Shown here: positions 43,579-52,382 of the stretch, in pieces | Layout of the letters: each line of letters starts with the position of its first letter | How positions within the stretch are numbered: the stretch's first letter is position 1 | Source: Dactylosporangium vinaceum | Lineage (GTDB): Bacteria; Actinomycetota; Actinomycetes; Mycobacteriales; Micromonosporaceae | Reading direction: 5' to 3' | Assembly: GCF_019904175.1 (NCBI RefSeq) | Contig: NZ_CP061913.1 | Coordinates: forward strand, 1,116,001 to 1,180,000 | DNA: 64,000 bases | The notes under the pieces: model-generated | What the model saw: the letters and a program-made list of their open reading frames with translations, nothing else | Told to the model about the DNA's origin: nothing | The model's database searches: none | Made by a program: the position numbers and the translations under genes

Positions 43579-44613
43579 ATGAGACGTCGTGGGCTGACCG
43601 TGCTGTTCGGCGCGCTGCTGCTGTTGGTGCTGGCCTGGCAGGCGACAGTGGTCCGGGTGCCGTACGTCGAGATGGGCCCCGGCCCGACCTATGACACGCT
43701 CGGCACGGACACCGGCAAGCCCGGCGGCAAGCCGATCATCAGCGTCGACGGTGCCACGGCGACGAAGTCCAAGGGCCAGCTGCGGATGACGACCGTGTCG
43801 GTGCAGCCGAACATGACGCTGCTCGACGCCATGATCGGTTGGTGGCAGAAGGACCGGGCGGTGGTACCGCGCGAGCTCATCTACCCGCCCGACCGCACGC
43901 AGCAGCAGGTCGACGAGGACAACGCCCGCGATTTCCAGCAGTCGCAGACCTCGGCCGAGACCGTTGCACTGCGCGAGCTGGGCTACCCGGTCGCGGTCAC
44001 GGTTGCCGAGGTCACGGCGGGCTACCCGGCCGAGGGCAAGCTGCAGAAGGACGACGTCATCAAGTCCGTGGACGGCACGGCGGTCGACACCCCCGACAAG
44101 CTCACCGAGCTCGTGCGGTCGAAGCCAGCCGGGTCGACCCATCGGTTCGAGATCCTGCGGGCCGGGCAGGCGCAGACCGTCGAGGTCGCCACCAAGGCCG
44201 GCGACGACGGCAACCCGCGGATCGGCATCCAGGCCGGGACCAGCCAGCCGCACCCCTTCAAGCTCACGATCCAGCTCGACCGCATCGGCGGGCCCTCGGC
44301 CGGCCTGATGTTCACGCTGGGGATCATCGACACGATCAAGCCCGAGGACCTGACCGGCGGCATGATCATCGCCGGGACCGGGACGATCGACGACTCCGGC
44401 AACGTGGGGCCGATCGGTGGAATCCCGCAGAAGCTGGTCGCCGCGAAGGCGGCCGGGGCCAAAGTGTTCCTTACGCCCGCAGCGAACTGCGCCGAGGCGA
44501 TGGACAACCCGCAGGCCGGGCTGCCGCTGGTGAAAGTGAACAATGTGCACGACGCGCTGACCGCTCTTGACACGCTGCGGGCCGGTCGGACGCCGACGCT
44601 GTGTAGTAGATGA
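43579..44613 (+). CDS. PDZ and Lon-like (S16) protease domain protein
   Basis: A 344-residue membrane-anchored protease-like protein. The N-terminal helix (residues 6-23) anchors it outside the cytoplasm, a PDZ domain spans about residues 130-215 (LQKDDVIKSVDGTAV), and the C-terminal Lon-type domain has the catalytic serine in GGPSAGLMF and the lysine in IPQKLVAAKAAGAKVFL. It matches the Rv3194c type by order and architecture. The UPF0182 gene follows in the same direction. Confidence 0.92.
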   Translation: MRRRGLTVLFGALLLLVLAWQATVVRVPYVEMGPGPTYDTLGTDTGKPGGKPIISVDGATATKSKGQLRMTTVSVQPNMTLLDAMIGWWQKDRAVVPRELIYPPDRTQQQVDEDNARDFQQSQTSAETVALRELGYPVAVTVAEVTAGYPAEGKLQKDDVIKSVDGTAVDTPDKLTELVRSKPAGSTHRFEILRAGQAQTVEVATKAGDDGNPRIGIQAGTSQPHPFKLTIQLDRIGGPSAGLMFTLGIIDTIKPEDLTGGMIIAGTGTIDDSGNVGPIGGIPQKLVAAKAAGAKVFLTPAANCAEAMDNPQAGLPLVKVNNVHDALTALDTLRAGRTPTLCSR

Positions 44614-44656
44614 CTACGCTTGACGAGTTTCCATACGCGAACGGGCGGAGCCGACC

Positions 44657-47600
44657 GTGGTAATGCGTAATCCGATGACGAGGGTGAGCCGGCGGGGACG
44701 GGTCACGATCGCCGTCCTAGTGGTCGTCTTCCTGCTGTTCACGCTGTTCGACCGCGTGGTCGGGGCCTGGGCCGACTACCTGTGGTTCTCCGAGGTCAAG
44801 TACACCCAGGTCTTCACCGGTGTGCTCACGACCCGGATCTGGATGTTCCTGATCTTCGGTGTGACGGTCGGGCTCGTCATCGCCGGCAACCTGTACCTCG
44901 CCTACCGCACCCGCCCGCTGCTGCGGCCGCACTCGGCCGAGCAGCATGCGCTTGACCGATACCGGCTGTTCCTGCTGCCCCACATGACGGGCTGGATCAT
45001 CCTGGTGGCCGGCCTGATCGGGCTGTTCTCCGGGCTCTCGGCCCAGGGGCACTGGCAGGAGTGGATGCTGTTCTCCAACAGCACCCCCTTCAACCAGACC
45101 GACCCGCAGTTCCACGTCGACCTGTCGTTCTACGTCTTCGAGTACCCGTTCTGGCGGTACATCCTGGGCGTGGCCTTCACCGCCGTGGTCTTCTCGCTGA
45201 TCGGCGCGCTCGCGCTGCACTACCTCTTCGGCGGGGTGCGCCTGCAGGGTGCCGGCGAGCGGATGACCGCCGCCGCGCGGGCCCACCTCTCCACCCTTGT
45301 CGCGGTGTTCGTGCTGCTCAAGGCGGCCGCGTACTTCCTCGACCGGCGCGGGCTGCTGCTCGACAAGTTCCCGACCCAGGACCTCTACGGCGCCGGGTAC
45401 ACCAACATCAACGCCCTGCTGCCGGCCAAGGAGATCCTGGCCTGGATTTCGATCGTGGTCGCGATCGCCATCCTTGTGTTCTCCAACGCCTTCATGCGCA
45501 ACCTGGTCTGGCCCGGACTGGCGCTCGGCCTGCTGGCGCTGTCCGCGGTGGCGGTCGGCGGCATCTACCCGGCCGCGGTGCAGTCGTTCACCGTCAAGCC
45601 GAGCCAGCTGCAGAAGGAGTCGCCGTACTTCCAGTACTCCATCAACGCGACGCGCGAAGCGTACGGGTTGAAGGACGTGCAGACGGTGCCCTACGCGGCG
45701 GACAACACGAATCCACCCGCGTCGCTGACCAACGGCACCGACCCGACGGTCAACAACATCCGGCTGCTCGACCCCGCGGTCGTCGGCGACACCTACACCC
45801 AGCAGCAGCAGGTCCGCGGCTTCTACGAGTTCAACCCGAAGCTGGACATCGACCGCTACACGCTCAAGGGCAAGGACGGCAAGGACCGGACGCAGGACTA
45901 CATCGTCGGCGCCCGGGAGATCCGCTACGACCAGCTGCAGCAGAACAACTGGCAGAACCGGCACAGCGTGTACACGCACGGCTACGGCTTCGTCGCCGCC
46001 CCGGCCGCCCAGGTGGTCTGCGGCGGCCAGCCGTTCTACGTATCGGGCTTCCTGAGCGACAACACGAAGCCGGACAGCCAGGCCGGCGAGCAGTGCGCCT
46101 CGCCGACCGACCTGATCCCCGTCACCCATCCGCAGATCTACTACGGCGAGCAGATGGGCGACGTCTACGCGGTCACCGGCAAGTCGAAGGCCTCCGACCG
46201 CGACGCCGAGTTCGACCGGCCGACCGGCGGGGCCGGCAACCAGGACCAGTACTCGACCTACGACGGCAGCGGCGGCGTCGCCGTCGACAACTTCTGGCGC
46301 CGGCTGCTGTTCTCGGCCTACTTCCGCGAGACCAACTTCCTGCTCTCCGGGGTGCTCAACGACAAGTCCAAGGTGCTCTACGTGCGTGACCCGGAGACCC
46401 GGGTGCGCAACATCGCGCCGTTCCTGACCCTGGACAGCGATCCGTACCCGGCGGTCGTGGACGGCAAGATCCTGTGGATCATCGACGGCTACACGACGGC
46501 GGCGACCTACCCGTACTCGCAGAAGCTGGACTGGAACACCGCGATCCAGGACTCCTCCACCGGGGGCCGGGTCTTCCCCGAGCCGCGCCAGGACGTGAAC
46601 TACCTGCGCAACTCGGTGAAGGCGACGGTGGACGCGTACACCGGCGAAGTGAAGCTCTACGCCTTCGACGAGGCCGACCCGGTGCTCAAGACGTGGAACA
46701 AGGCGTTCGGCGGCAAGCTGGTCCAGCCGCGCTCGGCGATCTCCGAGAGCCTGATGAACCACCTGCGCTACCCGGAGGACCAGTTCAAGGTCCAGCGTGA
46801 CCTGCTGAGCCGCTTCCACGTCACAAGCCCCGAGGGCTTCTTCTCCGGCCAGGACTTCTGGGAGGTCCCGAAGGACCCGGCGAACTCGACGGCCGACCAG
46901 CCGCCGTACTACCTCGTCGCCCAACTGCCCGGCCAGAACGACTCGCGCTTCCAGCTCACCGCCGCGATGGCCCCGCGCAAGCGCGGCAACCTGGCCGCGC
47001 TGATGTCGGCGTCCTACGTCAACGGCCAGCCGAAGTTCGAGGTGCTGGAGCTGCCGGCCAACACGGCGATCCAGGGCCCGAACCAGACCCACAGCTCGAT
47101 GACGTCGATCGCCGACGCCAGACGCGAGCTGACCCAGTTCAGCTCGCAGAACTCGGACGTGTTCTACGGCAACCTGCTGTCCCTGCCGGTGGCCAACGGC
47201 ATGCTGTACGTCGAGCCGATCTACCTGAAGGCGAAGAACGAGACGGCCTTCCCGCGCCTGCAGAAGGTCCTCGTCGCCTACGGCCCGAAGTACATGGCCT
47301 ACGCGGACACGCTCGAGGCCGGCCTGGAGCAGCTCGTCAAACAGGTCACCGGCCAGGCGCCGGTGCCCCAGACCGAGAATCCGGGCACCGACCAGAACCA
47401 GGGCGGCGCCACCACCGGGACCGGCGGGGGCACGCCACAGGTCCAGGACGCGGTCGCCGCCATCAACAAGGCGCTCGCGGACCTGAAGGCGGCTCAGGTC
47501 TCCGGCGACCCGGAGGCGTACGGCAAGGCGCTCAAGGCCTTGCAGGACGCCGTCGCCCGCTACCAGGACGCGGTGAAGGCGGCCACCCCGGCGCCGAGCG

Positions 47601-47674
47601 GCTCGCCGTCGCCGGGTGCCTCCGGATCGCCGAGCGTCTCCGGATCGCCTTCGGCCCAGCCGTCGTCGGGCTGA
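44657..47674 (+). CDS. UPF0182 family large membrane protein
   Basis: A 1005-residue protein of the actinobacterial UPF0182 (COG1615) family. About seven membrane helices fill residues 15-320, starting with VTIAVLVVVFLLFTLFD, and a large extracellular domain makes up the rest. The last ~90 residues are a Gln/Gly linker, an Ala-rich helix and a Ser/Pro/Gly tail. Start is a GTG at 44657, with an ATG two codons later as alternative. A strong terminator follows. Function is unknown; the link with the PDZ/Lon protease is conserved. Confidence 0.93.
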   Translation: MVMRNPMTRVSRRGRVTIAVLVVVFLLFTLFDRVVGAWADYLWFSEVKYTQVFTGVLTTRIWMFLIFGVTVGLVIAGNLYLAYRTRPLLRPHSAEQHALDRYRLFLLPHMTGWIILVAGLIGLFSGLSAQGHWQEWMLFSNSTPFNQTDPQFHVDLSFYVFEYPFWRYILGVAFTAVVFSLIGALALHYLFGGVRLQGAGERMTAAARAHLSTLVAVFVLLKAAAYFLDRRGLLLDKFPTQDLYGAGYTNINALLPAKEILAWISIVVAIAILVFSNAFMRNLVWPGLALGLLALSAVAVGGIYPAAVQSFTVKPSQLQKESPYFQYSINATREAYGLKDVQTVPYAADNTNPPASLTNGTDPTVNNIRLLDPAVVGDTYTQQQQVRGFYEFNPKLDIDRYTLKGKDGKDRTQDYIVGAREIRYDQLQQNNWQNRHSVYTHGYGFVAAPAAQVVCGGQPFYVSGFLSDNTKPDSQAGEQCASPTDLIPVTHPQIYYGEQMGDVYAVTGKSKASDRDAEFDRPTGGAGNQDQYSTYDGSGGVAVDNFWRRLLFSAYFRETNFLLSGVLNDKSKVLYVRDPETRVRNIAPFLTLDSDPYPAVVDGKILWIIDGYTTAATYPYSQKLDWNTAIQDSSTGGRVFPEPRQDVNYLRNSVKATVDAYTGEVKLYAFDEADPVLKTWNKAFGGKLVQPRSAISESLMNHLRYPEDQFKVQRDLLSRFHVTSPEGFFSGQDFWEVPKDPANSTADQPPYYLVAQLPGQNDSRFQLTAAMAPRKRGNLAALMSASYVNGQPKFEVLELPANTAIQGPNQTHSSMTSIADARRELTQFSSQNSDVFYGNLLSLPVANGMLYVEPIYLKAKNETAFPRLQKVLVAYGPKYMAYADTLEAGLEQLVKQVTGQAPVPQTENPGTDQNQGGATTGTGGGTPQVQDAVAAINKALADLKAAQVSGDPEAYGKALKALQDAVARYQDAVKAATPAPSGSPSPGASGSPSVSGSPSAQPSSG

Positions 47675-47684
47675 CGTAGGAATC

Positions 47685-47716
47685 GGGTGTCACCCTCAGC
47701 GCTGGGGGTGACACCC
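47685..47716 (+). terminator. Terminator after the UPF0182 gene
   Basis: GGGTGTCACCC (47685-47695) pairs exactly with GGGTGACACCC (47706-47716), 11 bases after the stop codon. Confidence 0.8.
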
Positions 47717-47769
47717 GGGACCCACGATTTGGAGCCCCAGACACACATGCGCTAATCTGTACAAGCCGA

Positions 47770-47843
47770 CGCGGGGTGGAGCAGCTCGGTAGCTCGCTGG
47801 GCTCATAACCCAGAGGTCGCAGGTTCAAATCCTGTCCCCGCTA
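47770..47843 (+). tRNA. tRNA-fMet (anticodon CAT, initiator)
   Basis: The sequence folds into a full cloverleaf with anticodon CAT at 47804-47806. Initiator features are visible: three consecutive G:C pairs in the anticodon stem (GGG before and CCC after the CTCATAA loop) and an unpaired C1 at the acceptor end. The T arm is GCAGG-TTCAAAT-CCTGT. CCA is not encoded. A terminator follows at 47853. Confidence 0.95.
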
Positions 47844-47852
47844 CGACGAATG

Positions 47853-47882
47853 AGAGGCCCCTGCCTCGCGGCGGGGGCCTCT
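47853..47882 (+). terminator. Terminator after tRNA-fMet
   Basis: AGAGGCCCC (47853-47861) pairs with GGGGCCTCT (47874-47882), followed by TTGCCGTTT. It starts 10 bases after the tRNA. Confidence 0.75.
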
Positions 47883-48060
47883 TGCCGTTTGTCGTCTCCG
47901 CCCCTTCGCGCACGCTTCGCGTGCTCCCCATTGGGGGAGCTTTGCTCCACCCACGCCCCCTCACAGCGCGCTGCTTCGCGCTGCGCTGCTCGCGCTGCGC
48001 TGCCTCGCGCTGCTTCGCGCCGCTCACGCTTGCCTCGCGCCGCTCGCGCCGCGCCGCTTC

Positions 48061-48245
48061 GCGCCACTCACGCTGCGCCGCTCACTCCGCGCCGCGCCGC
48101 TTCGCGCCACTCACGCTGCGCCGCTCACTCCGCGCCGCGCCGCTTCGCGCCACTCACGCTGCGCCGCTCACTCCGCGCCGCGCCGCTTCGCGCCACTCAC
48201 GCTGCGCCGCTCACTCCGCGCCGCGCCGCTTCGCGCCACTCACGC
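48061..48245. repeat. 43-bp tandem array, four full units
   Basis: The sequence GCGCCACTCACGC recurs at 48061, 48104, 48147, 48190 and 48233, an exact 43-base period with near-identical units. Because 43 is not a multiple of three, the reading frame changes in each unit, which argues against coding. Degenerate relatives continue on both sides. Confidence 0.9.
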
Positions 48246-48336
48246 CACGCTGCTTCGCGCCGCTCACGCTGCGCCGCTCACTCCGCGCCGCGCTGCTTCG
48301 CGCCGCTCACGCTGCGCCGCTCACGCCGCGCCGCGC

Positions 48337-48945
48337 TGCTTCGCGCCGCCCGCGCCGCGCTGTCTCGCGCCGCCCGCGCCGCGCTGTCTCGCGCCGCCCG
48401 CGCCGCGCTGTCTCGCGCCGCCCGCGCCGCGCTGTCTCGCGCCGCCCGCGCCGCGCTGCTTCGCGCCGCCCGCGCCGCGCTGCTTCGCGCCGCCCGCGCC
48501 GCGCTGCTTCGCGCCGCCCACGCCGCGCTGCCTCGCGCCGCCCACGCCGCGCTGCCTCGCGCCGCCCACGCCGCGCTGCCTCGCGCCGCCCACGCCGCGC
48601 TGCCTCGCGCTGCGCTGCGCTGCTTCGCGCCGCTCACGCCGCGCTGCTTCGCGCCGCCCGCGCCGCGCTGCTTCGCGCCGCTCACGCCGCGCTGCCTCGC
48701 GCCGCCCGCGCCGCGCTGCTTCGCGCCGCCCACGCCGCGCTGCCTCGCGCCGCCCACGCCGCGCTGCCTCGCGCTGCGCTGCGCTGCTTCGCGCCACTCA
48801 CGCCGCGCTGCTTCGCGCCGCTCACGCCGCGCTGCTTCGCGCCGCTCACGCCGCGCTGCTTCGCGCCGCTCACGCCGCGCTGCCTCGCGCCGCCCACGCC
48901 GCGCTGCCTCGAGCTGCGATGCGCTGCTTCGCGCCGCTCACGCTG
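48337..48945. repeat. 24-bp tandem array, about 26 units with 20-bp variants
   Basis: Units of the type TGCTTCGCGCCGCCCGCGCC recur every 24 bases from 48337. Three 20-base units (at 48601, 48765 and 48905) break the array into blocks of 11, 6 and 5 full units. Variants TGTCTC, TGCTTC and TGCCTC, and CCCG/CCCA/CTCA, are grouped, showing spread of sub-types. The 20-base units shift the frame, so this is non-coding satellite DNA. Confidence 0.9.
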
Positions 48946-49019
48946 CTCGCGAGCGCTGCTTCGCGCTGGTCGCGTTAGGTGGGTGGGTGGGGGTGACTGG
49001 TTGGGGTGGGCGGTTGGGG

Positions 49020-49736
49020 TTAGTGGCTGGGGGGTTTGGTCCAGTAGACCTCGCGGCGTAGGGGGCCTAGGGGGTCCAGGAGGTCGGGGAAGGCTGGGAG
49101 TAGGCCGCGCATTTGTGAGGCGTGGCTGGCTACCATTTCGAGTTTTAGTCGCAATTGCTCGTCGGTCAGGAAGACCTCGTGCATTCGCAGGGGGCCCAGG
49201 CGGTCCAGGTGGGGCTGCCAGCGGTGGTTTTCGGCCCGGTCGGCGTCGCGGGCGTACCAGCCGAAGGCGCACGCGTCGGGGCAGTCGGCGTAGAAGCGCA
49301 GGCGGTCGGCTACGCCGGGGAGGGTGAGCACGGCCTCGCGGGTGCCGATGTGGTCGGGGTGGTTGCCGATGCCGAGCGGGATCCACAGTGGACCCTCCAG
49401 CAGCATGGCGCGCGCGATGTCCAGGGCGACGGCCCGTACCGGGAACGTGTCCCGGTACGGCGCGTTCGTCAGGCCCAGGTGCACGGAGGCGGCGCCGCTG
49501 ATGCTGTTGGCCTTCAGGTCTTCGCCGGCCCGGTCGGCCGCCGCGGCGACGCCGTCGGTGTAGCCGCACGCCAGGTCCCACTCCGACACCACGCCGGGCG
49601 CGGGCGCGCCGCCGCACACCGTCACGATCGTGGCGCGGGTCCGCAGCAGGACCTGGGCGACCGAGAGAACGGCGTCGTCGAAGTGCGGGGCGACCACCGT
49701 GGCAACTTCCACCGACCAATCTTCGTCGCCGCGCAT
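49020..49736 (-). CDS. PIG-L family deacetylase-like protein
   Basis: A 238-residue LmbE/PIG-L fold protein. The metal motif is APHFDDAVLS (residues ~15-24; PHPDDE in the classical form) and the second site is GNHPDHIGTREAV. Variation at the first motif suggests a substrate different from that of MshB. The ATG at 49736 is used, although a GTG seven codons later is possible. The gene is divergent from queF by 67 bases; whether it serves the queF-tgt set is unknown. Family members remove acetyl groups from amino sugars or antibiotics. Confidence 0.8.
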   Translation of the reverse strand: MRGDEDWSVEVATVVAPHFDDAVLSVAQVLLRTRATIVTVCGGAPAPGVVSEWDLACGYTDGVAAAADRAGEDLKANSISGAASVHLGLTNAPYRDTFPVRAVALDIARAMLLEGPLWIPLGIGNHPDHIGTREAVLTLPGVADRLRFYADCPDACAFGWYARDADRAENHRWQPHLDRLGPLRMHEVFLTDEQLRLKLEMVASHASQMRGLLPAFPDLLDPLGPLRREVYWTKPPSH

Positions 49737-49803
49737 GTCGAAAACAACAAGGGCGGTCCGTCCGGCCCGGGGAGCGTGCGGGGGGACCGGATATGCTCGA
49801 CGG

Positions 49804-50184
49804 GTGTCTGAAGATGTGTCCGGTCTGACCTTGCTCGGGTCGTCGGTGCGCGGTCCGGTCGACCATGTCGAGTCGTTCCCGGCGCCGGCGCACTGCACGA
49901 AGGTGCGGTTCACCACCGATGAGGTCGCCTCGATGTGCCCGGTGACGGGCCAGCCCGACCTGTCCAGCGTCGAGATCGTCTACGTGCCGCGCGAGCGCTG
50001 CGTCGAGTCGAAGTCGCTGAAGCTGTACCTCTGGTCCTTCCGCGACCGCAAGGTCTTCGCCGAGGCCCTCGCCGTGGAGATCGCGACCGAGATCAAGCGC
50101 GCGGTCGAGCCCGAGTCCGTGCGCGTCGTTGTCACGCAGCACGCCCGCGGCGGCATCGTGCTCGAGACCACGTCCGAGCTGTAG
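49804..50184 (+). CDS. queF: NADPH-dependent 7-cyano-7-deazaguanine reductase QueF
   Basis: Reduces preQ0 to preQ1 in queuosine biosynthesis. The 126-residue unimodular form has the catalytic cysteine in CPVTGQPDLS, the QueF signature ESKSLKLYLWSFRDR, and the binding Glu and His residues in VESFPAPAH. The start is a GTG at 49804; no ATG is available in frame. tgt begins two bases after its stop. The preQ0-making genes (folE, queD, queE, queC) are not in the window and must lie elsewhere, or preQ0 is imported. Confidence 0.92.
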   Translation: MSEDVSGLTLLGSSVRGPVDHVESFPAPAHCTKVRFTTDEVASMCPVTGQPDLSSVEIVYVPRERCVESKSLKLYLWSFRDRKVFAEALAVEIATEIKRAVEPESVRVVVTQHARGGIVLETTSEL

Positions 50185-50186
50185 GC

Positions 50187-51326
50187 GTGGCCCGCGCCCG
50201 CACCGCTCCCGCCGCTGCGGCGCCGGTCGAGGTCGAGCTGCCGGAGGGCGCGCCGACCAGCCTGTCGACGCGGCGGGGTGAGCTGACCCTGCCCGTGTTC
50301 GTGCCCGATGCGACGCGGGCGGTCGTGCGGGGAGTACCGACGGACAGGCTTGCCGACAGTGGTGTGAGGGCGCTGCTGGTGAGCACCGCGCACCTGGCCC
50401 TGCAGCCGGGAGCGTCGGTCATCGGGGCGCTCGGGGGCGCCCACCGGTTCATGGGCTGGCCCGGGCCGATGATCTCCGACTCCGGCGGATTCCAGGCGTT
50501 CTCGCTGCTGGCCAGCGGCAACGGCCTGGCCGAGGTGAACGACGCCGGGCTGAACTACCGGTTCTCGCCGAAGCAGAAGTTTCGCCAGCTGACCCCGCGC
50601 AGCTGCATCGAGACGCAGCTGCGCGTCGGCGCCGACATCGTGTACTGCCTCGACTACTGCACCTCGCCGAGCGCTCCCGCGGCCGAGCAGGAGCGCAGCG
50701 TCGAGCTGACGCTGCGCTGGGCCGCCGAGTGCCGGGAGGTGTTCGACCGGATGGTCGCCGACCGGCCCGCCGAGCAGCGGCCGCTGCTGTTCGCGGTCGT
50801 GCAGGGCGGCCGGGACGAGCAGCGCCGGGCCCGGTGCGCGGACGCTCTGGTCGACATCGGCTTCGACGGGTACGGCTTCGGTGGCTACCCCATCGTCGAC
50901 GGCAAGCTCGTCGACGAGGTCCGGCTGGTCGCGGAGCTGCTGCCGGCCGGCACACCGCTGCACGGGCTCGGCATCGGCACGCCCGAGAACCTCGTCGAGT
51001 CGTGGCAGGCCGGCTACGGCATCTTCGACTGCACGCTGCCGACCCGCAATGCCCGCCGGGGTGTGCTCTATACGGCCCTGGACGTGGACGCGATCGGGCG
51101 CGGACGCCCGTACAAGATCGCCCGGCTGACCGATGAGCGCTGGGTCCGCGAGAAGGGCCCGATCGATCCCGGCTGCGACTGCCCGATGTGCACCACGCTG
51201 CCCGGCGGCGCGGTCGCCCACATGTTCCGTATCGAAGACACCCTGGCCGGCACCCTCGCCTCGATGCACAACCTGCGCTTCTACACCCGTTTGACAGAAG
51301 CCCTGCATCGGTTGGGTACTGCCTGA
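50187..51326 (+). CDS. tgt: tRNA-guanine transglycosylase family protein
   Basis: A 379-residue TGT-fold enzyme that swaps guanine for a 7-deazaguanine base. The base-contacting aspartate is in SDSGGFQAFSL and the nucleophile in FDCTLPTRNARRG. The zinc site is CDCPMC with a later His. The pocket motif GGLAVGE of preQ1-using bacterial enzymes is changed to GYGFGGYPIVDG, so substrate preference may differ. GTG start, two bases after queF; its stop overlaps the methyltransferase start. Next to queF, preQ1 insertion into tRNA is the simplest role. Confidence 0.88.
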   Translation: MARARTAPAAAAPVEVELPEGAPTSLSTRRGELTLPVFVPDATRAVVRGVPTDRLADSGVRALLVSTAHLALQPGASVIGALGGAHRFMGWPGPMISDSGGFQAFSLLASGNGLAEVNDAGLNYRFSPKQKFRQLTPRSCIETQLRVGADIVYCLDYCTSPSAPAAEQERSVELTLRWAAECREVFDRMVADRPAEQRPLLFAVVQGGRDEQRRARCADALVDIGFDGYGFGGYPIVDGKLVDEVRLVAELLPAGTPLHGLGIGTPENLVESWQAGYGIFDCTLPTRNARRGVLYTALDVDAIGRGRPYKIARLTDERWVREKGPIDPGCDCPMCTTLPGGAVAHMFRIEDTLAGTLASMHNLRFYTRLTEALHRLGTA

Positions 51327-52144
51327 TGCCCTCGTTGGGACTCGAGCCGATGGTGCGCCGGCTGAGTGCCGCACCGAAGTACAGCGGCATCCACCCGGAC
51401 ACGATCGCGCACGTGGTGCACCAGGAGGCCGCGCACGCCGCCAACGACGCCGACCTGGAGCGGCTGGCCCGCCTGCGGCTGCACAAGGTCGTCGCCGACT
51501 ACCTGCTCACGGCCCGGCCCGGCCGGCTCCTGCGCGGGCTCGACGCGGCCGTCGCCGACGGGCCCGACGCGGTGCGGGCCTGGTGCCGGACCACGCTCGC
51601 CGGGCACTTCTCCACCGCCGAGCGGCTGCCCGACCTCGACGAGTTCTACCCGGCCATGTTCGAGCTCACCGGCCCGCCCGCGGACATCGCCGACCTGGCC
51701 TGCGCGCTGAACCCGTTCTCGCTGCCGTGGCTGCGCGCGGCCACCGACGCCCCCTACGCCGGCTACGACTTCAACAGCGCCCTCGTGGCCGCGACCGGCG
51801 CGTTCGCCGCCCAGACCGACCCGGCGGCGCAGGTCCGGCAGTGCGACGTGCTGGTGACGCCGATCGAGGCCGACGTGGCCATCCTGCTCAAGACGTACCA
51901 CTGCATCGAGGACCGGCTCGCCGGCGCCGGGCTGCGGCTGGTCGCCGAGGTCGCGGCCCGCCGGGTGGTCGTGTCGTTCCCGCTGAAGGCGATGCACGGC
52001 CGGGCCGCCGTCTTCACCCGCCCGCATATCGACGCGCTGCTGCGCCTGGGCGACGAGCGCGGCTGGGCGGTGCGCCGCGGCCGGCTCAGTACCGAGGAGT
52101 TCGTGGTCCTGGACAAGGAGTCCTCCGGCGGCCCGCAGCGCTGA
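51326..52144 (+). CDS. FmrO/Arm-type 16S rRNA methyltransferase homologue
   Basis: A 272-residue SAM-dependent methyltransferase aligning along its length with the m7G1405 16S rRNA methyltransferases (Kgm, Sgm, RmtB). Shared blocks are ERLPDLDEFYPAMFE, DLACALNPFSLPWL (DLACGLNP in the family), DVAILLKTYHCIE, and VVVSFPLKAMHGR (SFPxRSLGGR in the family). The N-terminal RKY-like segment APKYSGIHPDTI also matches. Changes in the last motif suggest divergence. It is translationally coupled to tgt (TGATG). It could confer aminoglycoside tolerance or methylate another RNA. Confidence 0.82.
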   Translation: MPSLGLEPMVRRLSAAPKYSGIHPDTIAHVVHQEAAHAANDADLERLARLRLHKVVADYLLTARPGRLLRGLDAAVADGPDAVRAWCRTTLAGHFSTAERLPDLDEFYPAMFELTGPPADIADLACALNPFSLPWLRAATDAPYAGYDFNSALVAATGAFAAQTDPAAQVRQCDVLVTPIEADVAILLKTYHCIEDRLAGAGLRLVAEVAARRVVVSFPLKAMHGRAAVFTRPHIDALLRLGDERGWAVRRGRLSTEEFVVLDKESSGGPQR

Positions 52145-52382
52145 GCCGAGGGCGACCGGACGGCCGCGGTGTCCCGGCCGGTCCTGGGGCTTTGTTGGGT
52201 TTTGAGTTTTGCCTTATCGATGCCTATGGCTTCCGGGGTACAGTGCGCGGACCTGTACGGAGTGTTGCGGTCCGGAGGGCTGCGACCGCACGGAAGTGGG
52301 TGATGGTTCATGGCTACGGTTCGTGGCCGCTGGGGCCCGCCGCAATGGTCAGCGTGGTGGGGCCGCTGACGTGGAGGCGATC

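Larger units (their letters stand above)
47844..49019. other. Gene-free region: tRNA terminator, GC-rich satellite and G-rich tract
   Basis: This 1.18-kb stretch has no supported gene. It contains the tRNA terminator, a second hairpin (GCTCCCC-ATTG-GGGGAGC, about 47933-47950), the 43-bp and 24-bp tandem arrays, and a G-rich tract at 48976-49035. Long open frames cross it on both strands only because the repeats lack stop codons. Confidence 0.8.

Noticed and set aside
44717..47092. 791-codon minus-strand frame opposite the UPF0182 gene
   Set aside because: Antisense shadow with no motifs; the plus-strand protein has membrane helices and family features.
48061..48945. CRISPR array
   Set aside because: Units follow each other directly with no unique spacers, and no cas genes are present.
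47850..49327. Long plus-strand frames of 400-480 codons made of Arg/Ala/Ser/Pro repeats
   Set aside because: They cross the 43-bp and 24-bp satellite; all frames on both strands are open there because the repeats lack stop codons, and unit lengths of 43 and 20 break any single frame.
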